Shown: positions 1 through 7,095, counted from the first letter of the stretch. The stretch: DNA of 11,791 nucleotides from Thermoleophilia bacterium (GCA_016844515.1 JAERMP010000067.1:1-11791); one strand, 5' to 3'. The notes: generated by a model not told the origin, from the sequence alone. A program made the numbers and translations.

Positions 1-1
1 G

Positions 2-1213
2 GAGCAGTCGATCCACCTCCTTCCGACCCTCTTTGCGGCCGTGCTCTTTGGCCCTCTTGCGGCAGCAGTCGTGGGCGCCGCATCGATGCTCGGCGATCCA
101 GAGCTCATCGCGCGCCGGGATGCCGACCGCGCCCCGAGGCTCAAATGGGCGACTTACACGAGCACGCGCTTCATCGGCGGCGCAGCGATGGGCCTCGCTG
201 CTCAGGCAACACTGAGCCTCGTTCCGTCCGAGTTCGGAGAGCTGATCGCCGCAGCACTCGTCGGCGCAGTCATCGGCGAGGTGCTCGATGTGTTCTTTGC
301 AGCCCTCACAGCAAGCGTCCGCGGCCGGCCTATCCGTGACGCCATCCGGACGGTTGTGCCCGTTGTCCTCACCTCAGCGCCGGTCTACGCGCCGATCGTT
401 GCACTCCTCGCGTTCATGTACGTGAGGGTGTCGCCGTGGACGTTGGCGCTCTTCCTTGTGCCTGCCATGGCCGCTCAGCGACTCTACGGTCTGTATCAGG
501 AACAGCGCCAACTCGCCGACGAGTTGTCGACTGCGAACGACACCCTCGAGCGAACGAATCTCCAATTCGCCGCCGCGCTGATCGCCACGCTCGATGCGCG
601 AGACCAGTACACCGCCGGCCACTCAGCTGCGGTCGCGATCTACTCGCGCGACATCGTTGAGCGCATGGGACTCGGCGCTGACGTCCGGGATCATGCCTAT
701 CTCTGCGGCCTCGTCCACGACATCGGGAAGATCGGCCTTCCGCCCGGTCTGCTCGAGAAGCCAGGGGCGCTTACGCTCGAAGAGCGGCGACAGATGCAGG
801 AACACTCCGCTATCGGCGAGCGGATACTGGCACACGTTGACGAGTACTCGGAGATCGCACGGGTCGTTCGACACCACCACGAACGGATCGACGGCCAGGG
901 GTATCCCGATGGGCTGGTCGACGAGCACATTCCGCTCGTCTCGCGCATCATCGCGGTTGCAGACGCGTACAACGCGATGACTTCAAATCGCCCGTACCGC
1001 GACGCAATGCCGAGCCGCGTCGCGCGACTACGACTCGCTCAGGCCGTCGACAGCCAGTTCGACACCTCTGTCGTCGCCGCGTTCGAGGCCATCCTCGCCG
1101 GTGCCACGGAGGACTACCGGCTGGCGCAGCGTCGCGACTTTCGCGAGTTCGCTCAGAGCACCTACGACGACTCGGCGTCGGACGAGGTAGCGTCCGTCGC
1201 CAACGTCGCCTGA
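2..1213 (+). CDS. Membrane-anchored HD-GYP domain c-di-GMP phosphodiesterase (5' end outside window)
   Basis: The frame is open to the left edge. The first possible start inside the window, GTG at 41, lies within a hydrophobic segment, so the true start is probably upstream. Residue numbers here count from that GTG. The N-terminal ~150 residues are hydrophobic segments (about 1-16, 44-60, 66-92, 102-128, 131-148), followed by a short linker helix at ~150-175 and an HD-GYP domain at ~176-360. The signature residues are present: H194 (TAGHS), H226-D227 and K230 (HDIGK), H255, H279-H280, GYP at 287-289 and D308 (VADAYNAMTS). Family members hydrolyse cyclic di-GMP at a metal centre. The residue four before H194 is Tyr rather than Glu, which from memory argues against the trinuclear variant. 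The membrane part resembles a MASE-like sensor, but I cannot name it. The last 52 nt overlap the convergent regulator gene. Catalytic call is confident; the signal sensed is unknown. Confidence 0.9.
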   Translation, partial: EQSIHLLPTLFAAVLFGPLAAAVVGAASMLGDPELIARRDADRAPRLKWATYTSTRFIGGAAMGLAAQATLSLVPSEFGELIAAALVGAVIGEVLDVFFAALTASVRGRPIRDAIRTVVPVVLTSAPVYAPIVALLAFMYVRVSPWTLALFLVPAMAAQRLYGLYQEQRQLADELSTANDTLERTNLQFAAALIATLDARDQYTAGHSAAVAIYSRDIVERMGLGADVRDHAYLCGLVHDIGKIGLPPGLLEKPGALTLEERRQMQEHSAIGERILAHVDEYSEIARVVRHHHERIDGQGYPDGLVDEHIPLVSRIIAVADAYNAMTSNRPYRDAMPSRVARLRLAQAVDSQFDTSVVAAFEAILAGATEDYRLAQRRDFREFAQSTYDDSASDEVASVANVA

Positions 1214-3753
1214 TCGACGCGTTCTAGCAGTGCTTGAACCGCGAGAGCAGTGCGTGAACGCGTGCCGAGCTTGTCGTAGATGTGATGCGCATGAGCCTTG
1301 ACGGTCGATTCCTCGATAAAGAGCAACTTGGCAATCTCGCGGTTCGTCAGTCCTTCAGTGAGCAACTCGTAAACCTCGCGTTCGCGACGTGACAGTCTCT
1401 CCCGAGGATCACCGCCGGTGAAGACCGACTGACCGATCGCTCGGGCAAGGTCTTCGTCGGCAGCGGCCCTGATCAGACCAACAAGTCGATCCCTTTGTGG
1501 AGACGCGCGTAGTAGGACGGTCAGCAGTTCAGGCGTTGATCGGTAGGCCGTCACCAGCAGATCCAGAGCACCCGTCCGAAACGCCGTGTTCTCAAGGTCT
1601 ACGACACGCTCAATCGCTTCAGGATCGTGCCGCTTGAGGGCACATATAGCCTCAACGGCCGAGACAAGGACCGCGGGCTCGACTGCATGCGACAGACCTC
1701 GAATCTCATCAACGAGAGCGCAAGCCTCAGTCACCCGGCCCACCGAAGCAAGGACGAGCGCGCGCGAACACAGCACCTCCGCCCTAGCGGCTGGCAACGG
1801 CGAGCGAACACTGGGAATTTCAATTGCGAGCGCCTCCAGGTGACGCCCTTGCTGAGCCAGAACCCGTATGCGTTGTGAAACAGACAACTGATGGGCGTGG
1901 GCATCTCGGCTTGCGCGTGTTTTCCGGATCGCTTCGCAAACGTATGCATCGGCCTGAGTCCAACGACGTAGTCCCGCCGCAGCAAGAGCGGCCGCGCAAA
2001 GGGCGTAAGGACGAGCGAAGTCGAGCCGGTACCTCTGAATCGTCGCGAGGAAAGCCTCGGCTACCTCAAAAGCCTCTTCGTAGCGAGCGACCAGGCCCAG
2101 TACTGCGGAGTACGTACTCTGGAAGGAGGAGACGAGAAGCGGGTCGCTCACACCGCCCAACAGTTCGGCCGCGGCGTCGGCGTCGGTCAGATCAAGGGTT
2201 CCGAGCTTGACTTGATAGCTCAGCCCGCACGTTGCCGATCTAACCACCTCGCGAACGTCAGATCGCTGCACGCCCGCATCAAGTGCGCGAAGTGTGTCAC
2301 CAGCATCGGGCATCTCGAGTTCAACAGCGCATATGAGCTGACCCCACATGGCATCGCGCCGCTCCGAATCCGTTGAAGCTACCGCCTCGGCGCGCCGGTA
2401 GAGCTCCAACGCCTCCTCCTCACGCGACGCGAGGTGGGCCGCCCGCCCGGCCACCGACAGAGCGCGGAAGGCGAGTTCGGAGTCCTTGCTTGCGGCCGCT
2501 TCCGCATGAGCCATGGCCTCCACATGACGGCCGTACCGAAGCGCGACCTCGGCCCGCGCGACAGAGACGACCGCTGCCTCGAGACCCGCCTCCGACGCAG
2601 ACTCACACCACCGCTGCAACGTCGGAAGGCGCCCTGCGTCGAGAAGGTCATCGAGCGCGGCGCGCATCAATGGCTCGAGCTCGCGAACAGGCCCCGAGCG
2701 CACGATCACGTCGAATGCCGGGTCCCACTCCCGGCGGGCCTGGTACATGTCGAGACACGCGGTGACGGCCCCGTCGGCAGGAACCAAGCCGAGCTGCTCG
2801 CTTCGTTCCGCGAGGAACGCCCGGGCGAGTGGGTGGAGCTCGAGCTGTGCTCCGCGCTCGACGAGGATCCCGACGTCCAGGGCCGCAGCGCAGACGGACT
2901 CGGCGCTCTCGAGTCCGAGAAGCCCATTCGCCAGCTCGCGATCCAGGACGGGAGCGACGGATAGCGTCGTCAAACCCTGCTGCACTTCTGAGCCAAGCGC
3001 GCTGAAGACCTCCTCTGCAAAGAACCGGTAGAGCGACTCGGGCACCTGCTCGGCATCGCTCTCGATCTCGGCGAACGACACGCTCGCCAAGCCGATGACC
3101 GCCGGCCAACCGTTCGCGATCGATACGAGCCCAGACGCGGACGGAACGCTTCGCCCAACGAGTACGTCAGCGGCTTCGTGGCTGTCCATCGCAAGTGCCG
3201 TCTGGTTGAGCTCGAGCACGTCTCCGTACAAGATCTTCTTCGCCGAGACCCACGCGGGACGCTGCCGGCTCGCGATCAGGAGCTGAACCGTCGATTGGGC
3301 GACGAGCGCCGAGACGAACCGCTCCGCTTTCGGCTCCGTGGCGATCTCGTGATAGTCGTCGATGACCAACCAGCTCTCCGCCGGCCAGGCCTCCAGATCC
3401 TCCCCGAGGATCTCGGCCAGGGTCTCGACGTTTTCGGCCGGGGCAGGAAGAGCGCGAAGATGTTCGCGAAGTCGTGCGTCGCATCCCTCGACGAGGCCGG
3501 TGCACGCCCGCGCGAGGCCGAGAGCGAGCGCCGCGACGTCCGTGGACGACGAGCGCGCCGTGTACCACGCTCCGCGTCGTCCAGCACGCGCGACCCATTG
3601 CTCGGCGAGCGTCGACTTTCCATAACCAGCCGGAGCGACGAGCGTTCGCACGCGGGCCTTCGACTCGTCGAGCAGCGCGAACAGTCGCGGCCGCTCGATA
3701 ACCCTGCGGCGCTTGAGGGCGCGGACTTCGGGAACTGTCGCCGTCGTCGCCAT
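1162..3753 (-). CDS. MalT-like LuxR family transcriptional regulator (STAND ATPase)
   Basis: An 863-residue protein with the layout of large ATP-binding LuxR (LAL/MalT) regulators. An N-terminal P-loop NTPase has a Walker A at residues 40-48 (APAGYGKST) and a Walker B at 128-133 (WLVIDD), with the family motif ASRQRP at 161-166. A long alpha-helical, Ala/Leu/Glu-rich middle region (~330-780) looks TPR-like. A LuxR/GerE helix-turn-helix occupies ~787-845 (LSRREREVYELLTEGLTNRE, then STVKAHAHHIYDKLG). Known members oligomerise on ligand and ATP binding and activate transcription; the inducer cannot be read here. The ATG at 3753 is the only plausible start because the frame closes upstream without another. 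AGGAG abuts the ATG with almost no spacer, which is unusual. A candidate -10 box lies upstream (3787-3792). The gene converges on and overlaps the HD-GYP gene. Family assignment is confident. Confidence 0.93.
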   Translation of the reverse strand: MATTATVPEVRALKRRRVIERPRLFALLDESKARVRTLVAPAGYGKSTLAEQWVARAGRRGAWYTARSSSTDVAALALGLARACTGLVEGCDARLREHLRALPAPAENVETLAEILGEDLEAWPAESWLVIDDYHEIATEPKAERFVSALVAQSTVQLLIASRQRPAWVSAKKILYGDVLELNQTALAMDSHEAADVLVGRSVPSASGLVSIANGWPAVIGLASVSFAEIESDAEQVPESLYRFFAEEVFSALGSEVQQGLTTLSVAPVLDRELANGLLGLESAESVCAAALDVGILVERGAQLELHPLARAFLAERSEQLGLVPADGAVTACLDMYQARREWDPAFDVIVRSGPVRELEPLMRAALDDLLDAGRLPTLQRWCESASEAGLEAAVVSVARAEVALRYGRHVEAMAHAEAAASKDSELAFRALSVAGRAAHLASREEEALELYRRAEAVASTDSERRDAMWGQLICAVELEMPDAGDTLRALDAGVQRSDVREVVRSATCGLSYQVKLGTLDLTDADAAAELLGGVSDPLLVSSFQSTYSAVLGLVARYEEAFEVAEAFLATIQRYRLDFARPYALCAAALAAAGLRRWTQADAYVCEAIRKTRASRDAHAHQLSVSQRIRVLAQQGRHLEALAIEIPSVRSPLPAARAEVLCSRALVLASVGRVTEACALVDEIRGLSHAVEPAVLVSAVEAICALKRHDPEAIERVVDLENTAFRTGALDLLVTAYRSTPELLTVLLRASPQRDRLVGLIRAAADEDLARAIGQSVFTGGDPRERLSRREREVYELLTEGLTNREIAKLLFIEESTVKAHAHHIYDKLGTRSRTALAVQALLERVDQATLATDATSSDAESS

Positions 3754-3786
3754 CTCCTGACCGATGTCGCCTGGATCCGGGATCCG

Positions 3787-3792
3787 ACCCTA
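3787..3792 (-). promoter_or_regulatory. Candidate -10 box (TAGGGT) for the MalT-like regulator
   Basis: On the minus strand TAGGGT matches the actinobacterial TANNNT -10 consensus. It lies 33 nt before the ATG at 3753, leaving room for a leader of roughly 26 nt that ends in AGGAG. The leader contains GGATCC twice, separated by one base. No convincing -35 box is visible. Assignment is by motif and position only. Confidence 0.35.
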
Positions 3793-3808
3793 CCACCCTC
3801 GAAAACGG

Positions 3809-3846
3809 AGGGGCACGGCGCCTGCGCCAGCAGGCGCCGTGCCCCT
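3809..3846 (-). terminator. Strong hairpin terminator after the small LuxR gene
   Basis: A perfect 16-bp inverted repeat (arms 3809-3824 and 3831-3846, 6-nt loop) begins 3 nt after the stop codon of the small LuxR gene. Read on the minus strand, the second arm is followed by CCGTTTT, a short U-tract. It should end transcription of the small LuxR gene before the promoter of the large regulator. Confidence 0.8.
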
Positions 3847-3849
3847 GGG

Positions 3850-4128
3850 TCAGCGGGGAAGCCGGACCGCAAGTGCGTAGCGGCGCCCCGCAGACAGCGG
3901 ATCCTCTCCCGTAAGCAAGCGAAACGCGATCGGGATCTGGCGGCGGCGAGGCACGCCGAGTTTCTGCCGAAGCACGTCACAGTGCGCCTTTGCCGTCCTG
4001 GGGGAGATCCCGAGCCGCGCTCCGACCTCGTCGTTCGAGCATCCCGCTGCGATCAGTGCGACAACCTCACGCTGGCGCGGCGTGATGGGTGCCGTCTTCC
4101 TTTCCGTGGCCAGTTCGATCATGGCCAC
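3850..4128 (-). CDS. Small single-domain LuxR-type HTH regulator
   Basis: A protein of 92 residues from GTG at 4128, or 90 from ATG at 4122. It consists almost entirely of a LuxR/GerE DNA-binding domain (residues ~15-72: ITPRQREVVALIAAG, then ARLGISPRTAKAHCDVLRQKLG). There is no receiver or ATPase domain, so it resembles GerE-type stand-alone regulators. The start is ambiguous: GGGGGAG lies 7 nt before the GTG, but TAGGTT sits exactly 7 nt before the internal ATG, which would suit a leaderless transcript. A ZIP transporter gene lies 81 bp upstream on the same strand and a strong terminator follows. Target genes cannot be read from the sequence; autoregulation or control of the ZIP gene is possible but unsupported. 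Confidence 0.85.
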   Translation of the reverse strand: MAMIELATERKTAPITPRQREVVALIAAGCSNDEVGARLGISPRTAKAHCDVLRQKLGVPRRRQIPIAFRLLTGEDPLSAGRRYALAVRLPR

Positions 4129-4129
4129 G

Positions 4130-4135
4130 AACCTA
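4130..4135 (-). promoter_or_regulatory. Candidate leaderless -10 box (TAGGTT) for the small LuxR gene
   Basis: On the minus strand TAGGTT is followed by 7 nt and then the ATG at 4122, the spacing expected if transcription begins at the start codon. The alternative GTG at 4128 lies only 1 nt away and would then be untranslated. Confidence 0.35.
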
Positions 4136-4168
4136 CTCCCCCGTTCGAGGGACAGCCATTCGTCCGGG

Positions 4169-4187
4169 GGTGTAACGCACGGTGTAA
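4169..4187. repeat. Direct heptamer repeat upstream of the small LuxR gene
   Basis: GGTGTAA occurs at 4169-4175 and 4181-4187, a 12-bp period, within the 81-bp gap between the ZIP gene and the small LuxR gene. It lies 34-57 bp upstream of the candidate -10 box. Spaced direct repeats of this kind can be regulator sites, but no protein can be assigned. Confidence 0.3.
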
Positions 4188-4209
4188 TCCGGCCGGTGGG
4201 CCTAAGGTC

Positions 4210-4953
4210 CTAGAGCAAGATCGCTTGAAAGGCGAGCATTGCAGCGAACGAAGCGATCGCCGTGGCCGCGACAGCGCGAGCGGAGGCCTGCTCGAGGGCC
4301 TCCGGAAGGAGCTCGCGGGCCACCATCCAGCCCATGGCTCCGGCTGCAAATCCGAGGGCGGCCGGAAGTACTCCTTCGAAGGCGGCGACGAAGAGAAACG
4401 CCGGAACCGCGAGGAGTGGTTGCGGGAGGCTCGAGAAGATGCTCCAACCGGCGGCGGCGTGAACCGACGTCCCGCGCGGGACGAGAACCAAGCTGATCGC
4501 CAGGCCTTCGGGGATGTTGTGAACAGCGATCGCGACGGCGATCAGGATCCCTAGCGTCTCGCCTCCACCGAACGCAGCGCCGACGCCGACTCCCTCGGCC
4601 ACGGAGTGGACCGTCATCACCGCCACGATCAGGAGTGCCTTCACGGCGTCCTCTCCGCGCAGCGAACCGACCTCGAACTCGCGGTGCGGCGCGTGCAAAA
4701 AGCGAGAGACGACGATGATGAATGCGACGCCCGCGACGAGGCCGAGAGCTGTAGTGGCGCCGCTTCGGTCGAGGGCTTCGAGCGTGAGACTCACGCTCGC
4801 GCCGAGCATTACGCCACTCGCCAGCGCATTCGCGATGCCGAGCGCCCTTCGATCGCTCGCGCGAGCGAAGAGGAGCGGCAGAGCGCCGAGGCCGGTGGCG
4901 AGAGCGGTAAGAAGCGCGGCGACGAAGACGGTGACGACGTCGACCTGGTTCAC
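4210..4953 (-). CDS. ZIP family divalent metal transporter
   Basis: A 247-residue polytopic membrane protein of usual bacterial ZIP (ZupT/GufA-like) length. Hydrophobic segments cover most of it. Two family motifs lie in adjacent helices: VMTVHSVAEGVGVGAAFGGG at ~115-134 and AIAVHNIPEGLAISLVL at ~141-157. The second is the HNxPEG motif that forms the metal path in this family. A loop near 87-95 (HAPHREFEV) contains two histidines. Known members move Zn2+, Fe2+, Mn2+ and similar ions into the cytoplasm; the ion here cannot be told. The start is GTG at 4953 with no good ribosome binding site; TAGGGT lies 9 nt upstream, so the leader may be only 2-3 nt. It diverges from the CBS-BON gene across 112 bp. 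Confidence 0.92.
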   Translation of the reverse strand: MNQVDVVTVFVAALLTALATGLGALPLLFARASDRRALGIANALASGVMLGASVSLTLEALDRSGATTALGLVAGVAFIIVVSRFLHAPHREFEVGSLRGEDAVKALLIVAVMTVHSVAEGVGVGAAFGGGETLGILIAVAIAVHNIPEGLAISLVLVPRGTSVHAAAGWSIFSSLPQPLLAVPAFLFVAAFEGVLPAALGFAAGAMGWMVARELLPEALEQASARAVAATAIASFAAMLAFQAILL

Positions 4954-4962
4954 TTCTGCCGC

Positions 4963-4968
4963 ACCCTA
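4963..4968 (-). promoter_or_regulatory. Candidate -10 box (TAGGGT) for the ZIP gene
   Basis: TAGGGT on the minus strand is followed by 9 nt and then the GTG start, implying a near-leaderless mRNA. It is the same hexamer found upstream of the MalT-like regulator. No -35 box is evident. Confidence 0.35.
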
Positions 4969-5053
4969 CCGAGACGGTGGTGGGAAACCCGAACCTGCCC
5001 TCCGTGTGCTCACCGATGCGCCGCCAGCACCATGGCGCGACGCTCCGAGCAAC

Positions 5054-5061
5054 AAAGGAGG
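5054..5061 (+). promoter_or_regulatory. Ribosome binding site deciding the CBS-BON start
   Basis: AAAGGAGG lies 4 nt before ATG at 5066. It is the best Shine-Dalgarno sequence in the window and fixes the start. The frame is open about 350 nt further upstream, but that extension lies across the divergent ZIP gene and is compositionally a shadow. Confidence 0.85.
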
Positions 5062-5065
5062 ATCG

Positions 5066-5719
5066 ATGAAGGTTCAGGATCTGATGACGCGCGACGTCAC
5101 GACCGTGACGGCGACGACCTCGCTACGAGATGCTGCCGTGCTTCTCGCAAGGAACGGAATCTCGGGCGTGCCTGTTGTGAATGAAACAGGCGACGTCGTG
5201 GGTGTCCTCTCGGAGGGCGACATCGTCGTGAAGGCCGGCGGTGAGGTGGCTCGGAACCGAATGCTCGGCTGGCTGCTCGAGCCCAATCTCGGTCTGGAGG
5301 ACAAGATCAGAGCCGCGACCGTCGGTGAGGCGATGAGCGCACCGCCCGTAACGATCTCTCCGAAGCGCCCTGTCCACGAGGCCGCGAGGCTAATGGTCGC
5401 CGAGAGCGTCAACCGGCTTCCGGTGGTGGAGAAGGGCAAGCTCACCGGAATCGTCACACGGGCTGACATCGTGCGTGCCTTCACGCGCTCGGACACCGAG
5501 CTCGCCGACGAGATTCGCAAGGACATCTTGCGCGGAACGTTCTGGCTCGAGCCGGGGCGCGTGGTGGTGACCGTCGTCGACGGTGAGGTCACGCTCCGAG
5601 GCGACGTGGAGACCGAGGCGGATCAAGAGTTGCTGCCGCACTTCGTCGCCCACGTGCCCGGCGTGATCTCCGTGGACGCCGATCTCGGCTGCCGCTCGAA
5701 GTTGGCACTCGCACATTGA
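5066..5719 (+). CDS. CBS-pair protein with C-terminal BON domain
   Basis: A 217-residue soluble protein. The first CBS motif is at ~1-56 (MKVQDLMTRDVTTV, GISGVPVVNETGDVVGVLSEGDIV) and the second at ~84-141 (VGEAMSAPPVTISP, SVNRLPVVEKGKLTGIVTRADIV). Together they form a Bateman module that typically binds adenine nucleotides. A BON domain follows at ~148-207 (VVVTVVDGEVTLRGDVETEA, then HVPGVISVDADL). CBS plus BON proteins are common in actinobacteria and have been linked to stress or energy sensing; a specific role is not established for this one. There is no signal peptide, so it is likely cytoplasmic. The gene is probably monocistronic: it diverges from the ZIP gene and is followed by a 16-bp hairpin. 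Domain assignment is confident, function open. Confidence 0.92.
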   Translation: MKVQDLMTRDVTTVTATTSLRDAAVLLARNGISGVPVVNETGDVVGVLSEGDIVVKAGGEVARNRMLGWLLEPNLGLEDKIRAATVGEAMSAPPVTISPKRPVHEAARLMVAESVNRLPVVEKGKLTGIVTRADIVRAFTRSDTELADEIRKDILRGTFWLEPGRVVVTVVDGEVTLRGDVETEADQELLPHFVAHVPGVISVDADLGCRSKLALAH

Positions 5720-5731
5720 TCGTGCTGAGTA

Positions 5732-5767
5732 GAACGCGCGTCGGCCCACTTGGGCCGACGCGCGTTC
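5732..5767 (+). terminator. Hairpin downstream of the CBS-BON gene
   Basis: A perfect 16-bp GC-rich inverted repeat (arms 5732-5747 and 5752-5767, loop ACTT) starts 12 nt after the stop codon. No U-tract follows, so it could be a U-less terminator or an mRNA-stabilising hairpin. The remainder of the gap to 5858 holds no recognised promoter, riboswitch or small ORF. Confidence 0.6.
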
Positions 5768-5858
5768 GCGTTCCCGGGCAACTGCCCAGCGTCGCCGACG
5801 ACGAACCGGCAACAGTTCTCCGGGCGGAGCCACTCACCATGCGGGCAGACTGGCGTCG

Positions 5859-6566
5859 ATGGCCATGAATCCCGGGTCGAGCGGACGTCCCTCTCAGCGC
5901 ACTGTCGTACTCGCGTTCGCGGGAGCGGCGGCGGCGACTGTCGCCCTCATCGTCGTCGCGTTGCTCTTTCGCAGCGGCGGAGACGCGCCTGCGCCGTCCG
6001 CGACGCCAGGTGTCGACCTCGCGGGGATTCAGCAGGACGACCGTGTGCTGGGCAACTCCGCGGCGAAGGTCACACTGATCGAGTACGCCGACCCGCAGTG
6101 CCCGGCCTGTCGCTTCTACTCCGAGGGCCTGTTCCCGACGGTCGTCGACGAGTACGTGAGGCCCGGCAAGGTCGCCAACGAGTTTCGCGGGTTCCCGTTC
6201 ATCGGTCCGGATTCGGTAACGGCGCTTCGCTTCATCTATGCCGCCGGGCTACAGGACAAGCTGTGGCAGTTCCAGGAAGCCCTGTACCGCAACCAAGGGG
6301 GCGAGAACGACGGCTGGGTGACGGACGACCTTCTGCGCCAGGTCGCCGGCGAGATCCCCGGGCTCGACGTCGACAAGCTCTTCTCGGACGCGGAGAGCGA
6401 CTCGATCGTGCAGGACGCGGACGCCGCCAGCGGCGAGGCCGCGGCGGCCGGAGTTCAGGGCACGCCGTCGTTCTTCGTCAAGATCGGGGACGCCGAGCCC
6501 TATTACATCCAAGTCGCGAGCGCCGACCAGATGAGAGCGGCACTCGACGACGCTCTCTCCGGGTGA
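5859..6566 (+). CDS. Membrane-anchored DsbA-like thiol:disulfide oxidoreductase
   Basis: A 235-residue protein with one N-terminal transmembrane anchor (~15-37), a low-complexity Ala/Pro linker, and a DsbA/thioredoxin-4 type domain from ~55 to the end. The redox motif CPAC is at 81-84, within ADPQCPACRFYSEGLF, and the cis-proline loop VQGTPSFFVK has Pro203. Such proteins oxidise cysteine pairs in exported proteins outside the membrane. The downstream VKOR gene starts within its stop codon, which indicates translational coupling and identifies the likely re-oxidising partner. The start chosen is ATG at 5859, with an alternative ATG at 5865. Neither has a good Shine-Dalgarno sequence, and I saw no -10 box at leaderless distance, so the exact start is the weakest part of the call. 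Confidence 0.93.
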   Translation: MAMNPGSSGRPSQRTVVLAFAGAAAATVALIVVALLFRSGGDAPAPSATPGVDLAGIQQDDRVLGNSAAKVTLIEYADPQCPACRFYSEGLFPTVVDEYVRPGKVANEFRGFPFIGPDSVTALRFIYAAGLQDKLWQFQEALYRNQGGENDGWVTDDLLRQVAGEIPGLDVDKLFSDAESDSIVQDADAASGEAAAAGVQGTPSFFVKIGDAEPYYIQVASADQMRAALDDALSG

Positions 6567-6979
6567 CCGACCGCGCACTGCGCATCGCAGCGGCGCTCGT
6601 CGCACTCGCTGGAGTCGCCGTCGCCGGATACCTGACCTGGGCCCACTTTGCGGATTCGACGGTCGTCTGTGTCGCAGGCGGCGGGTGCGAGACGGTGCAG
6701 GAGTCCGAGTACGCCGAGATCGCAGGGGTGCCGGTCGCGGTGCTGGGACTTGTGGCCTACACGGTTATCCTTGCGCTGATCGTCTGGGACGCGCCGGTTG
6801 CGCGTCTCGCGGCCGCCCCGATCGCGCTGATCGGCGCTCTGTTCGGCATGTACCTCCTCGCGCTCCAGCTGTTCGTGATCGACGCAATCTGCGTCTGGTG
6901 CCTCGCGAACGACGTACTGATCGCACCGACGCTCGCGGTGCTGACGGCGCTGCGACTCCGCACGACGCCCAGCTCGTAG
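6563..6979 (+). CDS. Vitamin K epoxide reductase (VKOR) family protein
   Basis: A 138-residue integral membrane protein beginning at GTG 6563, which overlaps the DsbA stop by 4 nt (GTGA). The bacterial VKOR signature is complete. The loop cysteines are Cys36 and Cys42 (VVCVAGGGCETV), then ESEYAEIAGVPVAVLGLVAY, then the catalytic CVWC at 110-113 in a membrane helix (LFVIDAICVWCLANDVL). Hydrophobic segments are at ~6-25, 55-75, 82-106 and 108-132, fitting the four-helix bundle. In actinobacteria VKOR takes the place of DsbB, re-oxidising DsbA and passing electrons to quinone. It has no fused thioredoxin domain, because the partner is the separate upstream gene. A longer frame that begins near 5750 is only a shadow of the DsbA gene. 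Confidence 0.94.
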   Translation: MTDRALRIAAALVALAGVAVAGYLTWAHFADSTVVCVAGGGCETVQESEYAEIAGVPVAVLGLVAYTVILALIVWDAPVARLAAAPIALIGALFGMYLLALQLFVIDAICVWCLANDVLIAPTLAVLTALRLRTTPSS

Positions 6980-6998
6980 GGCGAGGCATGCCTCGCCC
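6979..6998. repeat. Perfect 20-bp palindrome at the VKOR stop codon
   Basis: The 20 bases starting at the last base of the VKOR stop codon equal their own reverse complement (arms GGGCGAGGCA and TGCCTCGCCC). As RNA they can form an 8-bp stem with a CATG loop on either strand. It probably acts as part of a bidirectional terminator between convergent genes. Confidence 0.6.
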
Positions 6999-7009
6999 GG
7001 GCCGGGCAC

Positions 7010-7038
7010 GCCAGGCCCCTACGTCATCGGGGCCTGGC
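7010..7038. terminator. Second hairpin between the convergent VKOR and aldolase genes
   Basis: A perfect 10-bp stem (GCCAGGCCCC at 7010-7019 and GGGGCCTGGC at 7029-7038) with a 9-nt loop. No U-tract is present on either strand. The right arm lies within a sequence that duplicates the end of the neighbouring aldolase gene. Confidence 0.5.
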
Positions 7039-7095
7039 TGAGGGTCAGACCTCACGGGTCTGACGCCGCCGTTAGGTCATCGGGACCTGGCGGAG
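7019..7095 (-). repeat. 24-bp direct repeat duplicating the aldolase gene 3' end
   Basis: 7072-7095 is the tail of the aldolase gene and encodes L-R-Q-V-P-M-T-stop. 7019-7042 matches it at 20 of 24 positions and, in the same frame, reads L-S-Q-A-P-M-T-stop. The copies are offset by 53 bp and enclose the hairpin at 7044-7064. The arrangement suggests a partial tandem duplication, or an inserted hairpin element flanked by target repeats. Confidence 0.6.
7044..7064. repeat. Third hairpin, immediately downstream of the aldolase gene
   Basis: Inverted repeat GTCAGACC (7044-7051) and GGTCTGAC (7057-7064) around a 5-nt loop. It begins 8 nt after the aldolase stop codon on the minus strand, where it could serve as a terminator. 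No U-tract follows. Confidence 0.5.

Noticed and set aside
3764..3792. Paired GGATCC motifs near the MalT-like regulator promoter as an operator
   Set aside because: Two copies of a 6-bp palindrome one base apart are too little to support a binding site on their own.
3178..4554. A 458-codon open frame on the plus strand
   Set aside because: It spans the terminator hairpin and lies antisense to three genes with clear family motifs. Its Arg/Gly/Asp-rich translation is typical of shadow frames in GC-rich DNA.
4715..5065. Upstream extension of the CBS-BON frame
   Set aside because: It lies antisense to the ZIP gene and the divergent promoter, has no domain, and AAAGGAGG directs initiation at 5066.
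5768..5858. Possible riboswitch upstream of the DsbA gene
   Set aside because: I compared it from memory with common riboswitch cores and found no match beyond a short GGGCA/TGCCC stem.
5750..6562. Long plus-strand frame that runs into VKOR, suggesting a fusion protein
   Set aside because: This part lies out of frame over the DsbA gene and is Arg-rich and motif-free. VKOR begins at GTG 6563 with a 4-nt overlap.
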